Notes under the pieces: generated by a model
Database searches by the model: none
The model's input: only the letters and a program-made list of their open reading frames with translations
What the model was told of the DNA's origin: nothing
Assembly (NCBI GenBank): GCA_016748015.1
Contig: JAAOMT010000566.1
Coordinates: 247,908 to 311,907 of the forward strand
Direction: 5' to 3'
DNA length: 64,000 bases
Source: Geosiphon pyriformis
Taxonomy: Eukaryota; Glomeromycota; Glomeromycetes; Archaeosporales; Geosiphonaceae
Shown: in pieces, positions 12,886-26,325 of the stretch
Numbering within the stretch: the stretch's first letter is position 1
Layout: every line of letters begins with the position of its first letter
Made by a program: the position numbers and the translations under genes

Positions 12886-13570
12886 CAACTGTCAACATAT
12901 CATTGATTTAATGATCATTAATTGCTAATAGTTTTAATATAATAATATATCATATTTTTAAAGACAATTTGTTGTAAAAACCGACCATTACAATGTAATC
13001 ATAAAAATGTTACTTGAAAAGTAAAAAAGAATCTTGGCGCCCAACCATGCGTACAAAAAATGAAATGATATATGAAGACTTTTCTATTGAAAACAAATAA
13101 GAATTTTTTCAAGCTAATTCGTTTGAATATATAAGAATTATCTGAGAAGAAATCTTTTTCCAAAGATATTTATAAATCAAGAATTTTCCTTTCAAGATAA
13201 ACCAAAGTCTCAAACGGGTGTAATCAAATTCCGAGCGCTCACATGTAACAGTATTATTTCCAAAATATCGACCTAAGAATTAAAAAGTTTTTTTTATGAA
13301 TTAAAGAATGTCGACAAAGAAAATGTTTTTAAAAATAAAAAAAAAATCTCATTCGATCTATACTAGCCTGAAGAAGAAAAAATGATATCATTTTAATAAT
13401 ATATGCATATAAATGTCAATTTTATGATTATATAATAAACCAACCATACTATATTGGGAGCCTAAAACGATGATCAGTGGTTTTTCCAATACATGGAGAT
13501 GTCCACTTTATGTTTTTTTTTATCAGTAAATAATAAAAATAAAAATAATAAAAATAAAAATAAAAATAAA
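12886..13570. other. Intergenic region after the Zn2Cys6 gene
   Basis: Non-coding. Ends in short AAAAT-type tandem units (13525-13575) immediately before the large inverted repeat. Confidence 0.45.
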
Positions 13571-13574
13571 AATA

Positions 13575-15540
13575 ATTAATGACTAGTATTAAAATTTTGA
13601 AATGTGGTATCTTTTTTATTTTTTTAAATTGATTTGTTTTTATTATAAATATGTAATTAATTTAAAAATTTTGAATTAACTAATTTTAATTGACCAAGAT
13701 TTACTTTTAATGGTAAAAAAGTATAATATTTTTAAGAAAAAAAGAATTAATAATATTTTTTTAAAGTATTTATATTTATTTGAAATATTTTTTAACATAA
13801 ATTATATATATATATATATGTAATAATTATTATTTAATAAAATTACATTAGATGTTAAAGAAAAAAATAGCTGTATAAATTTGTATTAATAAGAATTTTC
13901 CAAGTTATTTAAGATCTTTTAAATAAATTTATATAAAAATATCCTTTTTAATGTTTTAAAATGGGAATAATCTTTTTTTCTTTTTATGAAAATTTCCCTT
14001 TTTTTATATATTAATTTAATTTTAAAATAAAATAAGATTATTTTTCCTTTTTTTTTAATTTCCTTTTAAGTATCCAATAACGATAAATAAATTTATCAAG
14101 TTTGTGGCTGTCATTGAAATCAACTCTTAAAAAAAGGTAATTTATACTTTTATTATTAAAATGATTGTTTAAGTTTTTAAAATTTCACTGTAAGAAAGGT
14201 TAGATTAATTCATAATAAATGTAAAATATGCACATAATTATATTTTACCTATTTTAAAAATATACTTTCCCTAGCAAAGTGTTAGCGATTTAAATGAAAT
14301 ATATTAGTTTAATTAATCAAAACTCATTCTAAGTAGGATCTTTATGTGCTTAGTGGATTATACCATTAGATCATCATCATAGGAAACCGAAAGAGTAGTT
14401 TATTGCAAAAAACAAAAAGGTGGTTATAAACAAATAATTATTACACTCAAAAACTAAAAAAATTTCCGAATTTTCTCGATAAATATCTTAAACCTTTTCA
14501 AGTAAATCTAAGATGTTATATGGTATTATCAGTTATGACATAGTCTTCATATGATGATATTTTAATAGGTTTACCAGGATAGAATGGTTACATCTTAACA
14601 AAATTTCATCATAATTGATAAACATGAAAAATATGGAGTTAACGCCAGACCTATTAATATTTCATCATATGAAGACTATGTCATAATTGATAATACCATA
14701 TAACATCTTACTCTTTCGGTTTCCTATGATGATGATCTATGGTTTGTTAAGCTAATGGCGTAATCTACTAACGAGATAAAGTTTTATCACGATCCTACTT
14801 AAGAGTTTTTGATTTAATTAAACTAATATACTTCATTTGTAAATACTCAAGTCGCTAGCACTTTTGCTATGGAAATAATTAGTATATTTTTAAATTAGAC
14901 AAAAATATTATTACATGCATATTTTACAATTTACTAACCTTTCTTACAGTGAAAATTTTAAAAACTTAAACAATCTTTTTAATAATAAAAGTATAAATTA
15001 CCTTTTTTTAAGAGTTGATTTCAATGACAGCCACAAACTTGATAAATTTATTTATCGTTATTGGATACTTAAAAGGAAATTAAAAAAAAAGGAAAAATAA
15101 TCTTATTTTATTTTAAAATTAAATTAATATATAAAAAAAGGGAAATTTTCATAAAAAGAAAAAAAGATTATTCCCATTTTAAAACATTAAAAAGGATATT
15201 TTTATATAAATTTATTTAAAAGATCTTAAAATACAAAGATTTGATTAAAATAACTTGGAAAATTCTTACTAATACAAATTTATACAGCTATTTTTTTCTT
15301 TAATATCTAATGTAATTTTATTAAATAATAATAAATACATATAATTAAAATATATAAAGTATATTTTTAAGATTGATTCCCTTTAATTTATTCTATTTTT
15401 CTCGAACTATTATAATTTCTTTAACATTTAAAAAATAAACTTTTTCTAAACTAACTGTGTTTATAATAAAATAAATCAATTTACAAAAAAGGTGAAAAAT
15501 AATACAAATTTCAAAAAATATTAGTTATTATTATTTATTA
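13575..15540. repeat. Large imperfect inverted repeat (about 2 kb foldback)
   Basis: The left arm (about 13575-14569) is the reverse complement of the right arm (about 14648-15540), with a short spacer around 14570-14647. The best-matched block, about 13905-14205 against 14935-15235, is almost identical apart from a few substitutions and single-base indels; it includes GTGGCTGTCATTGAAATCAA and its complement. Inner matching blocks carry GATCATCATCATAGGAAACC and ATAGTCTTCATATGATGA. Between 14395 and 14505 the left arm has about 110 bases missing from the right arm. The arms are less alike elsewhere. The right arm holds a 61-codon frame (14915-15100) and the left arm repeats its coding block on the minus strand; I do not recognise it. 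Could be a foldback/MITE-like element or an inverted duplication. Confidence 0.85.
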
Positions 15541-17154
15541 TCATTATTTCCATTTAAATGAATGGGTGACTTCATTAATAGTAAATTTGGGATTTCTGAC
15601 CGTTTTGCAGCCTTATTTAACATTGAAACCTCCATTAGTCGTACGAAATAATGGCCATTGGAATGATATATCGATTATCATTAAAGCCTCCGTTAATAGT
15701 ACCCTAGTAGTTCTGGTAGTTTTGCTGATTATCGATGGCTCTCTTAGTGTCGAAACCTTCATTTATTGTACCAGAGGAATATGTGATAGTTCGTGACTGT
15801 TTTCGGAAAAATCATGTAAATGATCTCTCTTACTTTGAAACCTCTTTCATGGAGAATGAGCAAATATTCTCTTTCATATTTATACTAAAATCTTTTTCAT
15901 TCTCATTCTGAGAATCTCATTGTGGGCTATAAATATCGCTTAAACATGACCTTTCCTGAAAAGTCAGATGATCCAAAAGAATCATGAGAGTGAATAAGTC
16001 ATTCTCCCCCACCCCACCCCACCCCACCCCAGCCCCCCCAATGTTAACTTTCATCCCCTTCATGTATTTATGTCGTTTGTTTCTCAACATTTTTTCTTGG
16101 TCTTATTAATGATAGAAATTTAATGCTATATTGAGCTCATTCGTCTGAAGTCTGAGGTTTTGTGAGTTCACGAATTCATTCCGCACAGATCTCAATCTCA
16201 AACACCCTCTATCTTCTAATGATTTGAATCTGAGAAAACTGGTCAACTTTATGAGCAGGTCAAAAAACTATATTTTGCTATTTTAGCTCTAATTCAAACG
16301 CTGTCGCTCTCTATCCTCAATGAAAGAAAAAGAACTATAAAGTTCAGGTTGGCTGGAAAATTCGCAAAAAAACCTTGGCCACTATAATTACACCGTAAAA
16401 AGTATTCGACCTCCATTTGAAAGTTTAAAATATATTCTGATCACTCGATTTTTCATACTATGGACAAGATTTGCAGCAAGCTCATCAAGCAAAGCGATTC
16501 CATTCTTTTGCTAATTGTACTTTTAATCCTGTAAGCTATATTAAATTTTTATCGGATTTTGATCAGGTGACATTGATGGCCATGAATTAGCATTAAAGTC
16601 ATTTTCCCCTAGGATTGTTGCCAAAAAGCGTATTAACAGATGGGAAGAAGACTTTGTAATCATAAAATCAGCATTGAGATTGTGTTGGAAGCTAATCTTG
16701 AAGCTGAAAAACAATCCAATAAATTGACTTTAATTGGGTGCTTCATATACCATAATAATTTTCTTTTTGTTCAGGAAACTGCCAACTTTTAATGCGCTTT
16801 TTTCATCTGAAAATATAACTTGATTCTTTGCTCATTGTAAACGTTTTTTTTGTATTTGTCTGTGAGTAAAGGTTTGGAAAGTTTAACCATATTTAACTAT
16901 ACATTTACCCTTAAACCTCATTGATTGTTAACCTTTCGTTTTTTCATTTCCCCGTTGTATATTAGTGACGGTTAGATTAATTTCTTTTTCTGGAAGTTGT
17001 AATTCGATTTATGTCATTGTTTGTCTTCGGGAAAATCTTGGGATGAGTGATCATTTCAAGATTATCTCATTTGATGACCTAAAAAAGATTTGATCAACTT
17101 TTTTATGAACCTGTTCTTAGCACATAGAAAAAAACTTTTTGGTTTTCGTTTATA
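15541..17154. other. Intergenic region, possible decayed repeat gene
   Basis: Contains an ACCCC/CCCC tract at 16006-16039. Read on the minus strand, 15560-15800 includes GTINGGF-like text resembling the repeats of the secreted protein at 27823-28365, interrupted by stops; the similarity is short and weak. The right end is the promoter region of the oxidoreductase gene. Confidence 0.35.
16006..16039. repeat. C-rich tandem tract (ACCCC)n
   Basis: Four to five ACCCC units flanked by runs of five and seven C. Unusual in this A+T-rich sequence; the opposite strand has enough G-runs for a G-quadruplex. Confidence 0.8.
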
Positions 17155-18989
17155 ATGTCGCAAAAGTATAACAAAGATCTTGACGTTGTAATCTTTGGGG
17201 CTACAGGTAATACTTCTGTTTGATAATATTTAGACCTCAAATCAGGAATCAAGCATATGAAGTCAAAATTAAACAACTAGCATTAACATGAACTAAGCTA
17301 ATTACCTTGTTACTTTACCTTTTTTACCCAAAAAGGTTTCACTGGAAAATTAGTAGTTGAAGAATTCTGTCGAGCTGCTCATCTTCAATTTGACGATAAT
17401 GCTCGCCCAAAGTTCACATGGGCTATAGCCGGTCGTTTGGAAAGTAAACTAAACGAAATAGCAAACATTATCAACCTTACGACCAATGCTAATTCAATTC
17501 GACAACCAGAAATCATTGTTGCCGATGTAACAAATCCAGCATCATTAGCCTACATGGTGAAGCGTACCAAAGTTTTGATTGCGTGTGTTGGGCCTTTTAA
17601 CGCTTATGGTGAACCTGTCGTCAAAGCTTGTGTGGAACATGGAACAGATTATGTTGATATTACAGGTGGGTTATATTCGAGGCTGTTAAGATGATAGATT
17701 TCAAATAAAGAAAACCATGTGTAACTTTATTTTTGGAAATTTTCATCGATTCAGGTGAGACCCAGTTCATTGAACGAATACAGCTAACTTATCATGAAAC
17801 TGCTAAAGCAAATAATGTCACTATTGTTCCTGCTTGTGGATTTGATAGTGTATTTATTTTCGGATATCTTGCTAACGCTAAATTGATTTCATAAAAGTTT
17901 CTATTAAAATTTTTTCCTTTCAACTTACTTAGGTCCCATCCGATATTGGCTTCTTATATACTAAACGGCAATTAGAGTCTCGTGGCGTTCTTCCTTGTTC
18001 CATTGAATTCTTTTTTAAATTACTCGTTGGTCCAGCAGGCCACACTTTGAATTTTGGAACTTATGAATCACTAAGTATATATTTTCTATTAGATCTTTTT
18101 CTATTGTAATTTAAATAAAGATAGGACTAACCAATGGATATAACAGTAAACGCCCTCGCAGACTTGGACAGTATTCGACGATTACGAGCATCTGCAAATC
18201 GACCGACGGTACCAAAAGTTGGTCCTATTTTGAAAAGAATTACGAGTGGAACGTGGGAAAAACGTGTCAACGGTTACGTAATACCTTTTCTTTTTGCGGA
18301 TCCTTCAGTGATCCGACTAAGCCAGGAGCTTGATATTGAGCATCATACGAATACACCACCCGTGCAATTTGCCGGATATGTTGTAATCTCAAAACTGGTA
18401 TACTTATTTGAAATGATGATTGGATTCAAAATATTCAGTTTTCTTGTAAAATATTCCTGGGGTCGCCGATTGCTTCTTAAATTCCCCAAAATATTTTCAT
18501 TTGGTAAGCTATTGCTGAAATTTATTATTGAATTTGATCCAAAGGAAACTATTCATTCTTCTCATATCAACAGGATTATTCTCGCATGACGGACCATCAC
18601 TTGAACAAATTCGACAAACAAGCTTTGTTACAACATTTTACGCTCATGGCTTTTCCAAAGAACGAATCAATAATTTCACGGAAGAATCTACAGAGACCAC
18701 TCCACTAATTCAAAATGGAACCAAATTTTCACCGGCTTTGATGACTAAACTTAGCAAAGAAAAACCAGATGTTGAGATTATAACCCAGGTATCAGCACCT
18801 GAGCCTGGATATGCCGCTACTCCCATAATTGTTGTGCAATGTGCGTTCACATTGTTATTAGAGAAAGCCAAGATCCCACCGGGGGTACTGACTACCAGTG
18901 TCGCGTTTGGAAAAACTAATCTATTAGAAAAATTGAATGAAAACGGAATTATATTTAGTACACTTGAGGTTCGTGATAATCATGAATGA
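17155..18989 (+). CDS. Saccharopine dehydrogenase-like oxidoreductase (SCCPDH family), 6 exons
   Basis: Exons: 17155-17206, 17336-17665, 17755-17849, 17933-18074, 18147-18503, 18574-18989; 463 residues (human SCCPDH about 429). The N-terminal Rossmann fold is clear: DVVIFGATGFTGKLVVEEF with G15-x2-G18-x2-G21, AGR at the end of the second strand, then VLIACVGPFNAYGEPVVKAC and GTDYVDITGE, then VPACGFDSVPSDIG, all signatures of this family. The C-terminal half (LADLDSIRRLR, FSFGLFSHDGPS, TFYAHGFSKE, EPGYAATPIIVVQCA) also fits. Family members are membrane- or lipid-droplet-associated, and the substrate is unsettled. This is not the lysine-pathway enzyme itself. The hydrophobic stretch near 247-300 could be a membrane segment. 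The gene stands alone, flanked by non-coding DNA. Confidence 0.92.
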
Positions 18990-21900
18990 TTGCGATTAAG
19001 GGAGTACAATAAATGAAATTTTATTCTTCTTAGCTTCTATCAATTAGATATCACAGCTTTAAAACTAAATTATGATTGTTTTTTTTTTTAAATTTGATTA
19101 ATTTTATGAACACCATTTTTAGCATATTTCTATATTAGGGTTTTGAATTTTCTAATTTTTTAATTGTTTTATTTTGACCAATTATAATATATTATATAAA
19201 AAGAATCGAAATCCATGAACTAAAATAAAATAAAATTTGGAACCAACATTTCCTTAATTAAAAAATTAAAAAAAAACTTTGGTTTATAAAATAATGAAAT
19301 TTTGTATTTAATTAATTTTTTGCAATTTGTTTTTTTAAATAAGTTGTTTGTAAAAAAATTAAAATAAATCTAAATTTTTGCAAATAAATTAATTTTAAAT
19401 ATTTTATAATATTAAAATAATCTAACATAACATAACATAACATAAATATAATATATAAAAATAAATTTATATAATATAATATAAAAAATCAAAATCAAAA
19501 TGTAAAAAAAATATTAATTAAAATTTAATTCTAGGAATTTATTTTTTTTCGAAAAATAAAAGTCAGAGACTTTAATATATATTAATTAATTAAATCGTAT
19601 TAAATTGTGTAATAAGAAATTGGGTCATCTTATTTATTTGAACAAAGTATTGTGACAAAAGAATCGAAGGATACTCATAAGGTTTATGATTGCTAAACGT
19701 AAGAAAAATATGATAAAATTAATATTGGAAAAACCGTTTGAAAAAAAGGGATCAAACACAAATTACTTTTGAATATACATAATGAAGTCTATCATACTTG
19801 GGAATTTGTGTAAAGGAGATTCTTTCAATCCACCAATTAAATATCTTATATGTAATGACGCCAATGTGCCCGGCTATGATAAAAATATTAAAAAAATTAA
19901 TTTCAATCAAAAATTTTTATTAAAATAAGACTAAATTAAACGTGATTAAATGTCGAATTATTTTTATAAATACTTTTCTTGCATGAATCCCTTGCATTTA
20001 ATGTTCCAGATTTAAAGAAACGTGTAATTTTCTTGGAATCTCCTGCATGAGAAATTTTTAAACGCCATAATGTTGTGAAACATTGGGACGCGAGGTTTAT
20101 GATAATTTTCAATAAGAAATAAAAAGGTTACAAATTTCAAAATTACCCTTAATATGAGCTTTTTTGGATATATGCCAAGAATAGTTGAACGTTTCTGGGA
20201 TAATATAATTTTGAAAATGCCATATTGATAGTTAACTAAAAACTTTTCCAATTAATTCAAATATCCAGTCGTACAAGATCTGGTTTTTACCCAAAAAATC
20301 GAAAATCTATTGATTTAAAAATTTCAAATGAATCAAAAAAGTAAATCTTGAAACTACATTTTTTTTTTCCAATTAAGTATCTTATTAAAGAACTAAATGA
20401 GTTTGACCTTTGAAAGAAGTTACTTTTAAATTTTCTTTCAATTACATGAAATAATGGAAAAGAATAATTCTCAAAAAATTCATTTGAAATTGAAGTTACA
20501 AAATAACTCTAGCGTGAAACATTTGTGTTTAACTTAGTATTGGCTTTGAGGGGGCAAAACCTACCTCTGAGACTAGAAAAAGTTAGCGTTAGAATTGGAT
20601 TCATGAAGATGAATGAAAGGGTGTAGAAGTATAAGGAAAAAACTAAAGATAGAAGTGAAACAAAAATTTTTGAAAAAGATTCCAAAGAGAAAAGATTTTT
20701 AATTATACAGAATCAGCGTATGCAGCGCTCGACAAAGCACATGAGAACTAAAAAAAGTTTGGACTCGAAATTTTTGTTACAATTTTTCAAAAAAAGAATT
20801 CTGGTATCTGATGCAGAATGACGGGTAATCTAAAAATGATATGGTAAATTCGAAATTTTAGCAATGATATTTGCTATATATGATTTAAGGTTTTGCGTCT
20901 CTTGATATTTTTTTTTGGTCCATATCAATCGATTTAGAATGGAAATAATAAACATGGAAAATACTCAAAAAATGCAACATTTAAACACCCCATCGAAATC
21001 GAAATCAGATAACGGAAGGAAAAATGGAAGGGACAATGGAAGAGTATAAAATTAATTTTTAACAATTTTATTGGAATGAAAAATTCCATTAAAATGTATT
21101 AAATTGTAAATATTTTTAATAGTATAACGTGAAACCCTTTAAAAAACTTCTTGAATTTTTGTATCATCTTTTAAATAAATAAAAATGAAGAAATGGAAAA
21201 AAGCATTTACATTTTAATATAACAGGATAAAAGAATTGGTTTATTTTTTTATGAATTTGGTAAAGTTTAACAGCCCAATCTTTTCTTCAGCTCGATACAT
21301 GTATATAAAAAAAAAAATATGAATTAAATGAATGAAAGCATTATTAGAATTTTAATTCATTTCACCCAAAGATTTTTAACTAAATAAAATAACATAATAT
21401 AATGTCAAAGGAAGGATTTTTTATTGGACTATTTTGTATGGATAATAGATTTGCCAAAAGCATTATTATTTATTAGTTAATATAACAACTTAAATTATCA
21501 AAAATACACACATCGTAATTATTTTATTTTATTATATTGGTCAAAGATAGCTCAGGAGTAATTTTTTATTTTTTTATTTTTTTAGAATCTATGCAATTCT
21601 TTTTAAAGCTAGAATTAATCCTTATTAAAATTATCAAGACCCTCTTCTTTGACAAAAAAAAATTAACTTTGAAAAAAAGTTGGGTAATACATAGTTCCAA
21701 GACCATAATGATATTTCTTTGTTTTTTAAAATGTTCAATTTTAATTAAACTGTATTCTTGAATCTTTATTTGGAGTTTACTATTGAATACATCCCAAAAA
21801 TATTATTATTAGATCCAATAGTTGTCTTTGAATTTTCTGATCAGTATCTTCTATTTGGTAATTTCAATCAACTAACAAATTTCTGGCATGTAAAATCTCT

Positions 21901-22091
21901 TTATTAATAATAAATAATTTTTTTTTAAAATTTAATAATCTATTTTAATAGAAAATAATATTGATTGATATTTGATAATTGATATTTTATCATGATTGGT
22001 GAAAAAATATCAAAATTTTAGTATAACATTCACGTAAAAATACAAAAAATTTACAGAAAATTTTTTTTTTCAAGAATTATAATATTCATTA
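18990..22091. other. 3.1 kb intergenic, A+T-rich, no gene seen
   Basis: Includes a short CATAA tandem (19420-19446) and many A/T runs. Frames at 20012-20251 and 21537-21761 have no motif and low-complexity composition. No RNA gene recognised. Confidence 0.5.
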
Positions 22092-24171
22092 CTATAATTT
22101 CCTAATCCATCCTTCAGGTAACCACAAAATTCCAATTTGTAAAATTATCGTTAAAATCGTTCCAAATCCCACAATCCATTTCCACAAAAGTTTCCGTTGC
22201 AAGTCTTCGATTATTGGATCCATGACCTTACCCGCTAAATTTTTAGCCTCTCTCATGCGGGCACTTAGGAGTTCTGTGAGAAGGGGAGTTTCATAATTTG
22301 TGGATACTAAATCATTTTCAATTACAGTAATCTCATATTGTTTCAGGACTCGTTCATTTCGTTGGTATCTATTTTTTTTTAATAAAAAGTAATTTGGTGG
22401 TTAATATAAAATATTTTTTTGAATTTTCAATTAAAATCAGGAATAAAAACAAAAACAATGGTAACTTTTTACTAACCTCTGAACACAGAATTTATTCTTG
22501 TAAGCAATCAGATTCGTAATTGTAAGAAATAATAATGGGAAGCAAAAGAATCTCCACCATTTAACACCACCAAAAACTTCAATAATCACTACGGTCGCTA
22601 TGCAAAGAACTCCGAATAACGCGGCTTTTCTAGCCATTTCCCATTTCGCATGATCATCAACATTTTGTACCGCTTCTTTCAGGAATCCTTTTAATGAACT
22701 AGTCTTCATAATATTATATACATGTTGAACAACTGGTTCAAAAATACTCCAATGTGTTGTTTGAGTGGCGTAAGCTATTACCGATTTCCTCATTGTTGAT
22801 GGGATATTTATTTCTTTTTCAGCATCGGCGATCAAGTATTTCTTTATAATTGTGGCAATTTCATGACGAAATGGTTGGATTGAGGTATGCGGTGTTACGA
22901 GGTTAAACTTCATCGGGGCGGGATTGATTTTTGTACTTTTAAGTAGAAAACGGGATTGGTTCGGGACATAGATTGAGACCGAAATATTTTGTGGATGAGT
23001 TGGAATCGGATTTAATGCTAGATCTTTTGAACCGAATTCTGAGAGTAAAGGGGAACTTGGTTTGGTGATTGAGAGCAGGGTTCTTCTCGCGGCATCTTGA
23101 CTTGGCATCATTATTTCCGAGGAAGTAATAGTAATTTCATCATCATCATTATAATCATTATCATCAACAGAAATTGATACCGAACTTTGTTTCTTCATTA
23201 ATCGTGAGGCTGGTGGGGGTGGTGGTATTTTCAATTTTATCGAGTCTCTTGAAGATATTTGCTGGATCGATTGTGGGTAAGAATCTTTTCGGTGATATGA
23301 CGATGAAGCAGAAGATAAAATGATGTCTGAAAATGATGAGGTATTTTTTATTCCTTTTTTATTTATTGCGGGGATGGTAGTGTTTCCCGAGGTTTCTACT
23401 CCAATCAAAGGTAAAGAAGAATCATAAGAGTCAATTGAATCTCTTTTCGAATTTTCTTTATTCACGTCTTCAAATTCTATTTTGAATGGTGAGACTTGAC
23501 CACATTCAGAATAAGCACTTGCTGTACTATATGCTGAGATTGGGCGACTGTTTGGGGATGATATTGTACAAGATTCTGATGTTGATAAATAAATTATTGG
23601 TGGGTTGGGGTTATTATTAAAATTACTATGATTATGATTGATATTTGAGGAGGGTAATGACCATGTTGAATTCTTGTTCGAATCGATGGCAACAATATTA
23701 TGAAAGCTTGGGTTAATGTCATGATGATTATTCTTGATAGTAACTGGAAAACTCTGTGTTAATTGTCCCGAATATAATGGTAGGCTTTCCCCGGTCAAAT
23801 TTGAGCATTGACTGAGACTTGTGGCTGTTGGTGAAATTTCTTGCTGATCTTTTGGGAGTTTTTGAAATTTTAGCTTGTAGCCTTGAAACCATTGATAAAA
23901 TTCTTTGAAGATTTGAATGTTGAAAGGAGAAAAAAAAATTAATTGAATTTTCTAGTTTCTCAAAAAAAAAAAAAAAATCTGTAAATATTTCACAAGAAAT
24001 CTTACCCAAGTTCTCGATCGAGTATTCTTTGTATTGACAATACGCGTGAAATTGTTTTAACGAGACGGGCTCACAAGTTTTCCCTTTTAGTAATGCATCA
24101 AGATTAAATTTATCCTCTGAACTCCTTTGATCATTTCTTTTTTCTGAACTTTCTTTTAGAATTCGTGGCAT
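22092..24171 (-). CDS. Rax1-like RGS-domain membrane protein, 3 exons
   Basis: Exons on the minus strand: 24171-24006, 23902-22477, 22368-22092; 622 residues. An RGS fold is split in two: the N-terminal helices (SLKQFHAYCQYKEYSIENLEFYQWFQ, about 38-65) and the C-terminal helices (FRHEIATIIKKYL, IPSTMRKSVI, IFEPVVQHVYNIM, about 398-465) are separated by about 300 residues of Ser/Asn/Pro-rich low complexity. Three hydrophobic segments follow (about 481-500, 503-524, 594-612), the third just before the C-terminus. An N-terminal RGS-like domain with C-terminal membrane helices is the layout of fungal Rax1 proteins, which mark growth sites; that role here is inferred. Exon joins are fixed by ENL-EFYQW and VQR-YQRNE. 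A G-rich tract (24182-24203) lies just upstream. Confidence 0.85.
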
Positions 24172-25040
24172 TTATGGGATATGGGGGGAGGGGGGAGGGG
24201 GGAAAATTATCTAATAAAAATTAATAGTAGTCTATTCTATTTGGAAAATGTATTTAAAAGAAAACGTTAAAAATTGAAAAATATTTATAGTCAAAAGCTG
24301 AAAAGTATTTAAAATATATTTTAAAAATTAATAAGAATTATTTACAAAAAAGAGAAAGTTTTTGTTTCAAAAGAAAAAAATTGACTCTTTGAAGTTTGAA
24401 AGAAAGACAAAAGAAAAGGAAGCAAAAAATGAAATTGCAATATTATTCAAAATTCATGGCTGATTTAGTTTATATATAGATTCATGTTCGTACGTACATA
24501 CGTATGTATGTATATATGTATGTGTGTATCTAGGAAATTTCTAAATTCAATGACTAATTTGGAAATTCTTTATTAGAAAAAGAGTTTCAGGGATTTTTAA
24601 TTCTTCAAAGTAGTATATAGTGATAATTTATTTTTATAGATGGAGGGACTTTTTTCCTAATATCGTCTTTTTTTTTTAGGGTACCGTGCGTAAATTTGTG
24701 TTTATGCAGTGTAATGTAATAGTTTAATTCGAGTTAGCTTTTGTTCAAATGGTTCGATTTTTGGGGGAATGATGATGAACGGAATCTTTAGATAAAATTC
24801 AATCCGCGATTCGATTGAAAAGGTTTACACAAAAAGTTTTTTTTTGGTTGAACATGTTTCTATAGAAAATACTTTTTTAAAATATTTATTTGAAGTGATT
24901 AAAAAAAAATATATTGTCAATTTTTAAATGAATATAATTTCATGACAATTGTTTAACTAATCAATTATAGCTTAGTAAATGATTGGGAAAAGATTGAAAC
25001 TTACGGGGTTAAATGTATGCATGAACGGATATCTATTAAA

Positions 25041-25048
<8 letters not shown>

Positions 25049-25078
<30 letters not shown>
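25049..25078. repeat. (TA)n microsatellite
   Basis: Uninterrupted alternating A and T over 30 bases. Confidence 0.9.
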
Positions 25079-25080
<2 letters not shown>

Positions 25081-25416
25081 TTCTGAACAACTTTATACAT
25101 TTAATCTTCAACTCACGTTAATCGGATCATCAATAAAAGTAATGAAGAATGTGCATATGGTTTTGAACTTTAATGCATAGGGAAAATAGGAATGATAAAC
25201 ATTAACTCATCGGAAGTTTTATAATTTCACTAAAATTTATGCCAATTGTTCTATATGTTAAAAAGGTTAATTATATATAATAATTTCATATATTATTATG
25301 TAAAACGAAAATATTCTATGTGAAATAAAAAATAAATTTGAAAAGAAAAATAAAACTATTTCAAGTAAACCCATTTTTCAAAGTTTTAGGAAAGAAAAAA
25401 CTAAACTATCAAACAA

Positions 25417-25461
<45 letters not shown>

Positions 25462-26148
25462 GAACAATAAATTTGATTTCTCTGAATAGTTTCAAAATTA
25501 AAAGAAAATAAATTTAAATTGTATTTGGGAAAAAGGGAGAAGTAGGGTTGATATTAGTAAATTCAAAGAAGTTAAAAAAAAAATTTAAATAATTTACAGA
25601 TGCGTCATGTTTGACCACTTGTTATCTCCAAATAAAATTATAAATTTTCAAGTGAAACCGAGTTCCAGTGTTTTTTTTTTGTTTTTTGAGTACCAATCAG
25701 ATTTCTTTTATTTTTTGACATACAATTAAACATCATAATGTAACCCCGTGTATGGGTTATAATATTTTTACTAAGCTTTGTAGTATCTAAAAAAACAAAT
25801 CTAACACATTTAACGAATAAAATGTGACACAAAAACGATTTCTACTCGATTAAGGAACATGAGTTATCAAGAATACCTGGGGAGTACCAAAGAAATGTCG
25901 TGTAATTTCCACCATATTTTATAAAACTGGAAGAATTTTAATTATTATTATTATTATTATTATTATTTTAATTTTTTTTGAAAGGATTTCATCGGGAACT
26001 CCAAGTTTCTTTTTGATTAATTTGGGAAAGTTTAATGTATTATTATTATTATTCTTATTAGTTAAACCATGTACAAAAATTAAATAATAATATTTACACA
26101 TGTGTTCACAAACTATCTGATTACAAACACCAATATAGTAAGTATGAT

Positions 26149-26150
<2 letters not shown>

Positions 26151-26229
<79 letters not shown>

Positions 26230-26263
26230 GTACTAATAATAATAATAATAATAATAATAGTAC

Positions 26264-26298
<35 letters not shown>

Positions 26299-26325
26299 GT
26301 ACTAATAATAATAATAATAATAATA
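26151..26325. repeat. Compound (AAT)n array with AGTACT interruptions
   Basis: About 58 AAT units broken by the palindrome AGTACT at 26229, 26259 and 26298 (spacing 30 and 39 bases), so part of the array has a higher-order period. It lies about 185 bases before the start of the Opy2-like gene. Confidence 0.9.

Noticed and set aside
14915-15100. 61-codon frame in the right palindrome arm as a host gene
   Set aside because: Part of the repeat and mirrored in the left arm; no family recognised, so not listed as a CDS.
26151-26325. CRISPR-like repeat array
   Set aside because: Simple AAT repeat with short interruptions, no spacers, eukaryotic genome.
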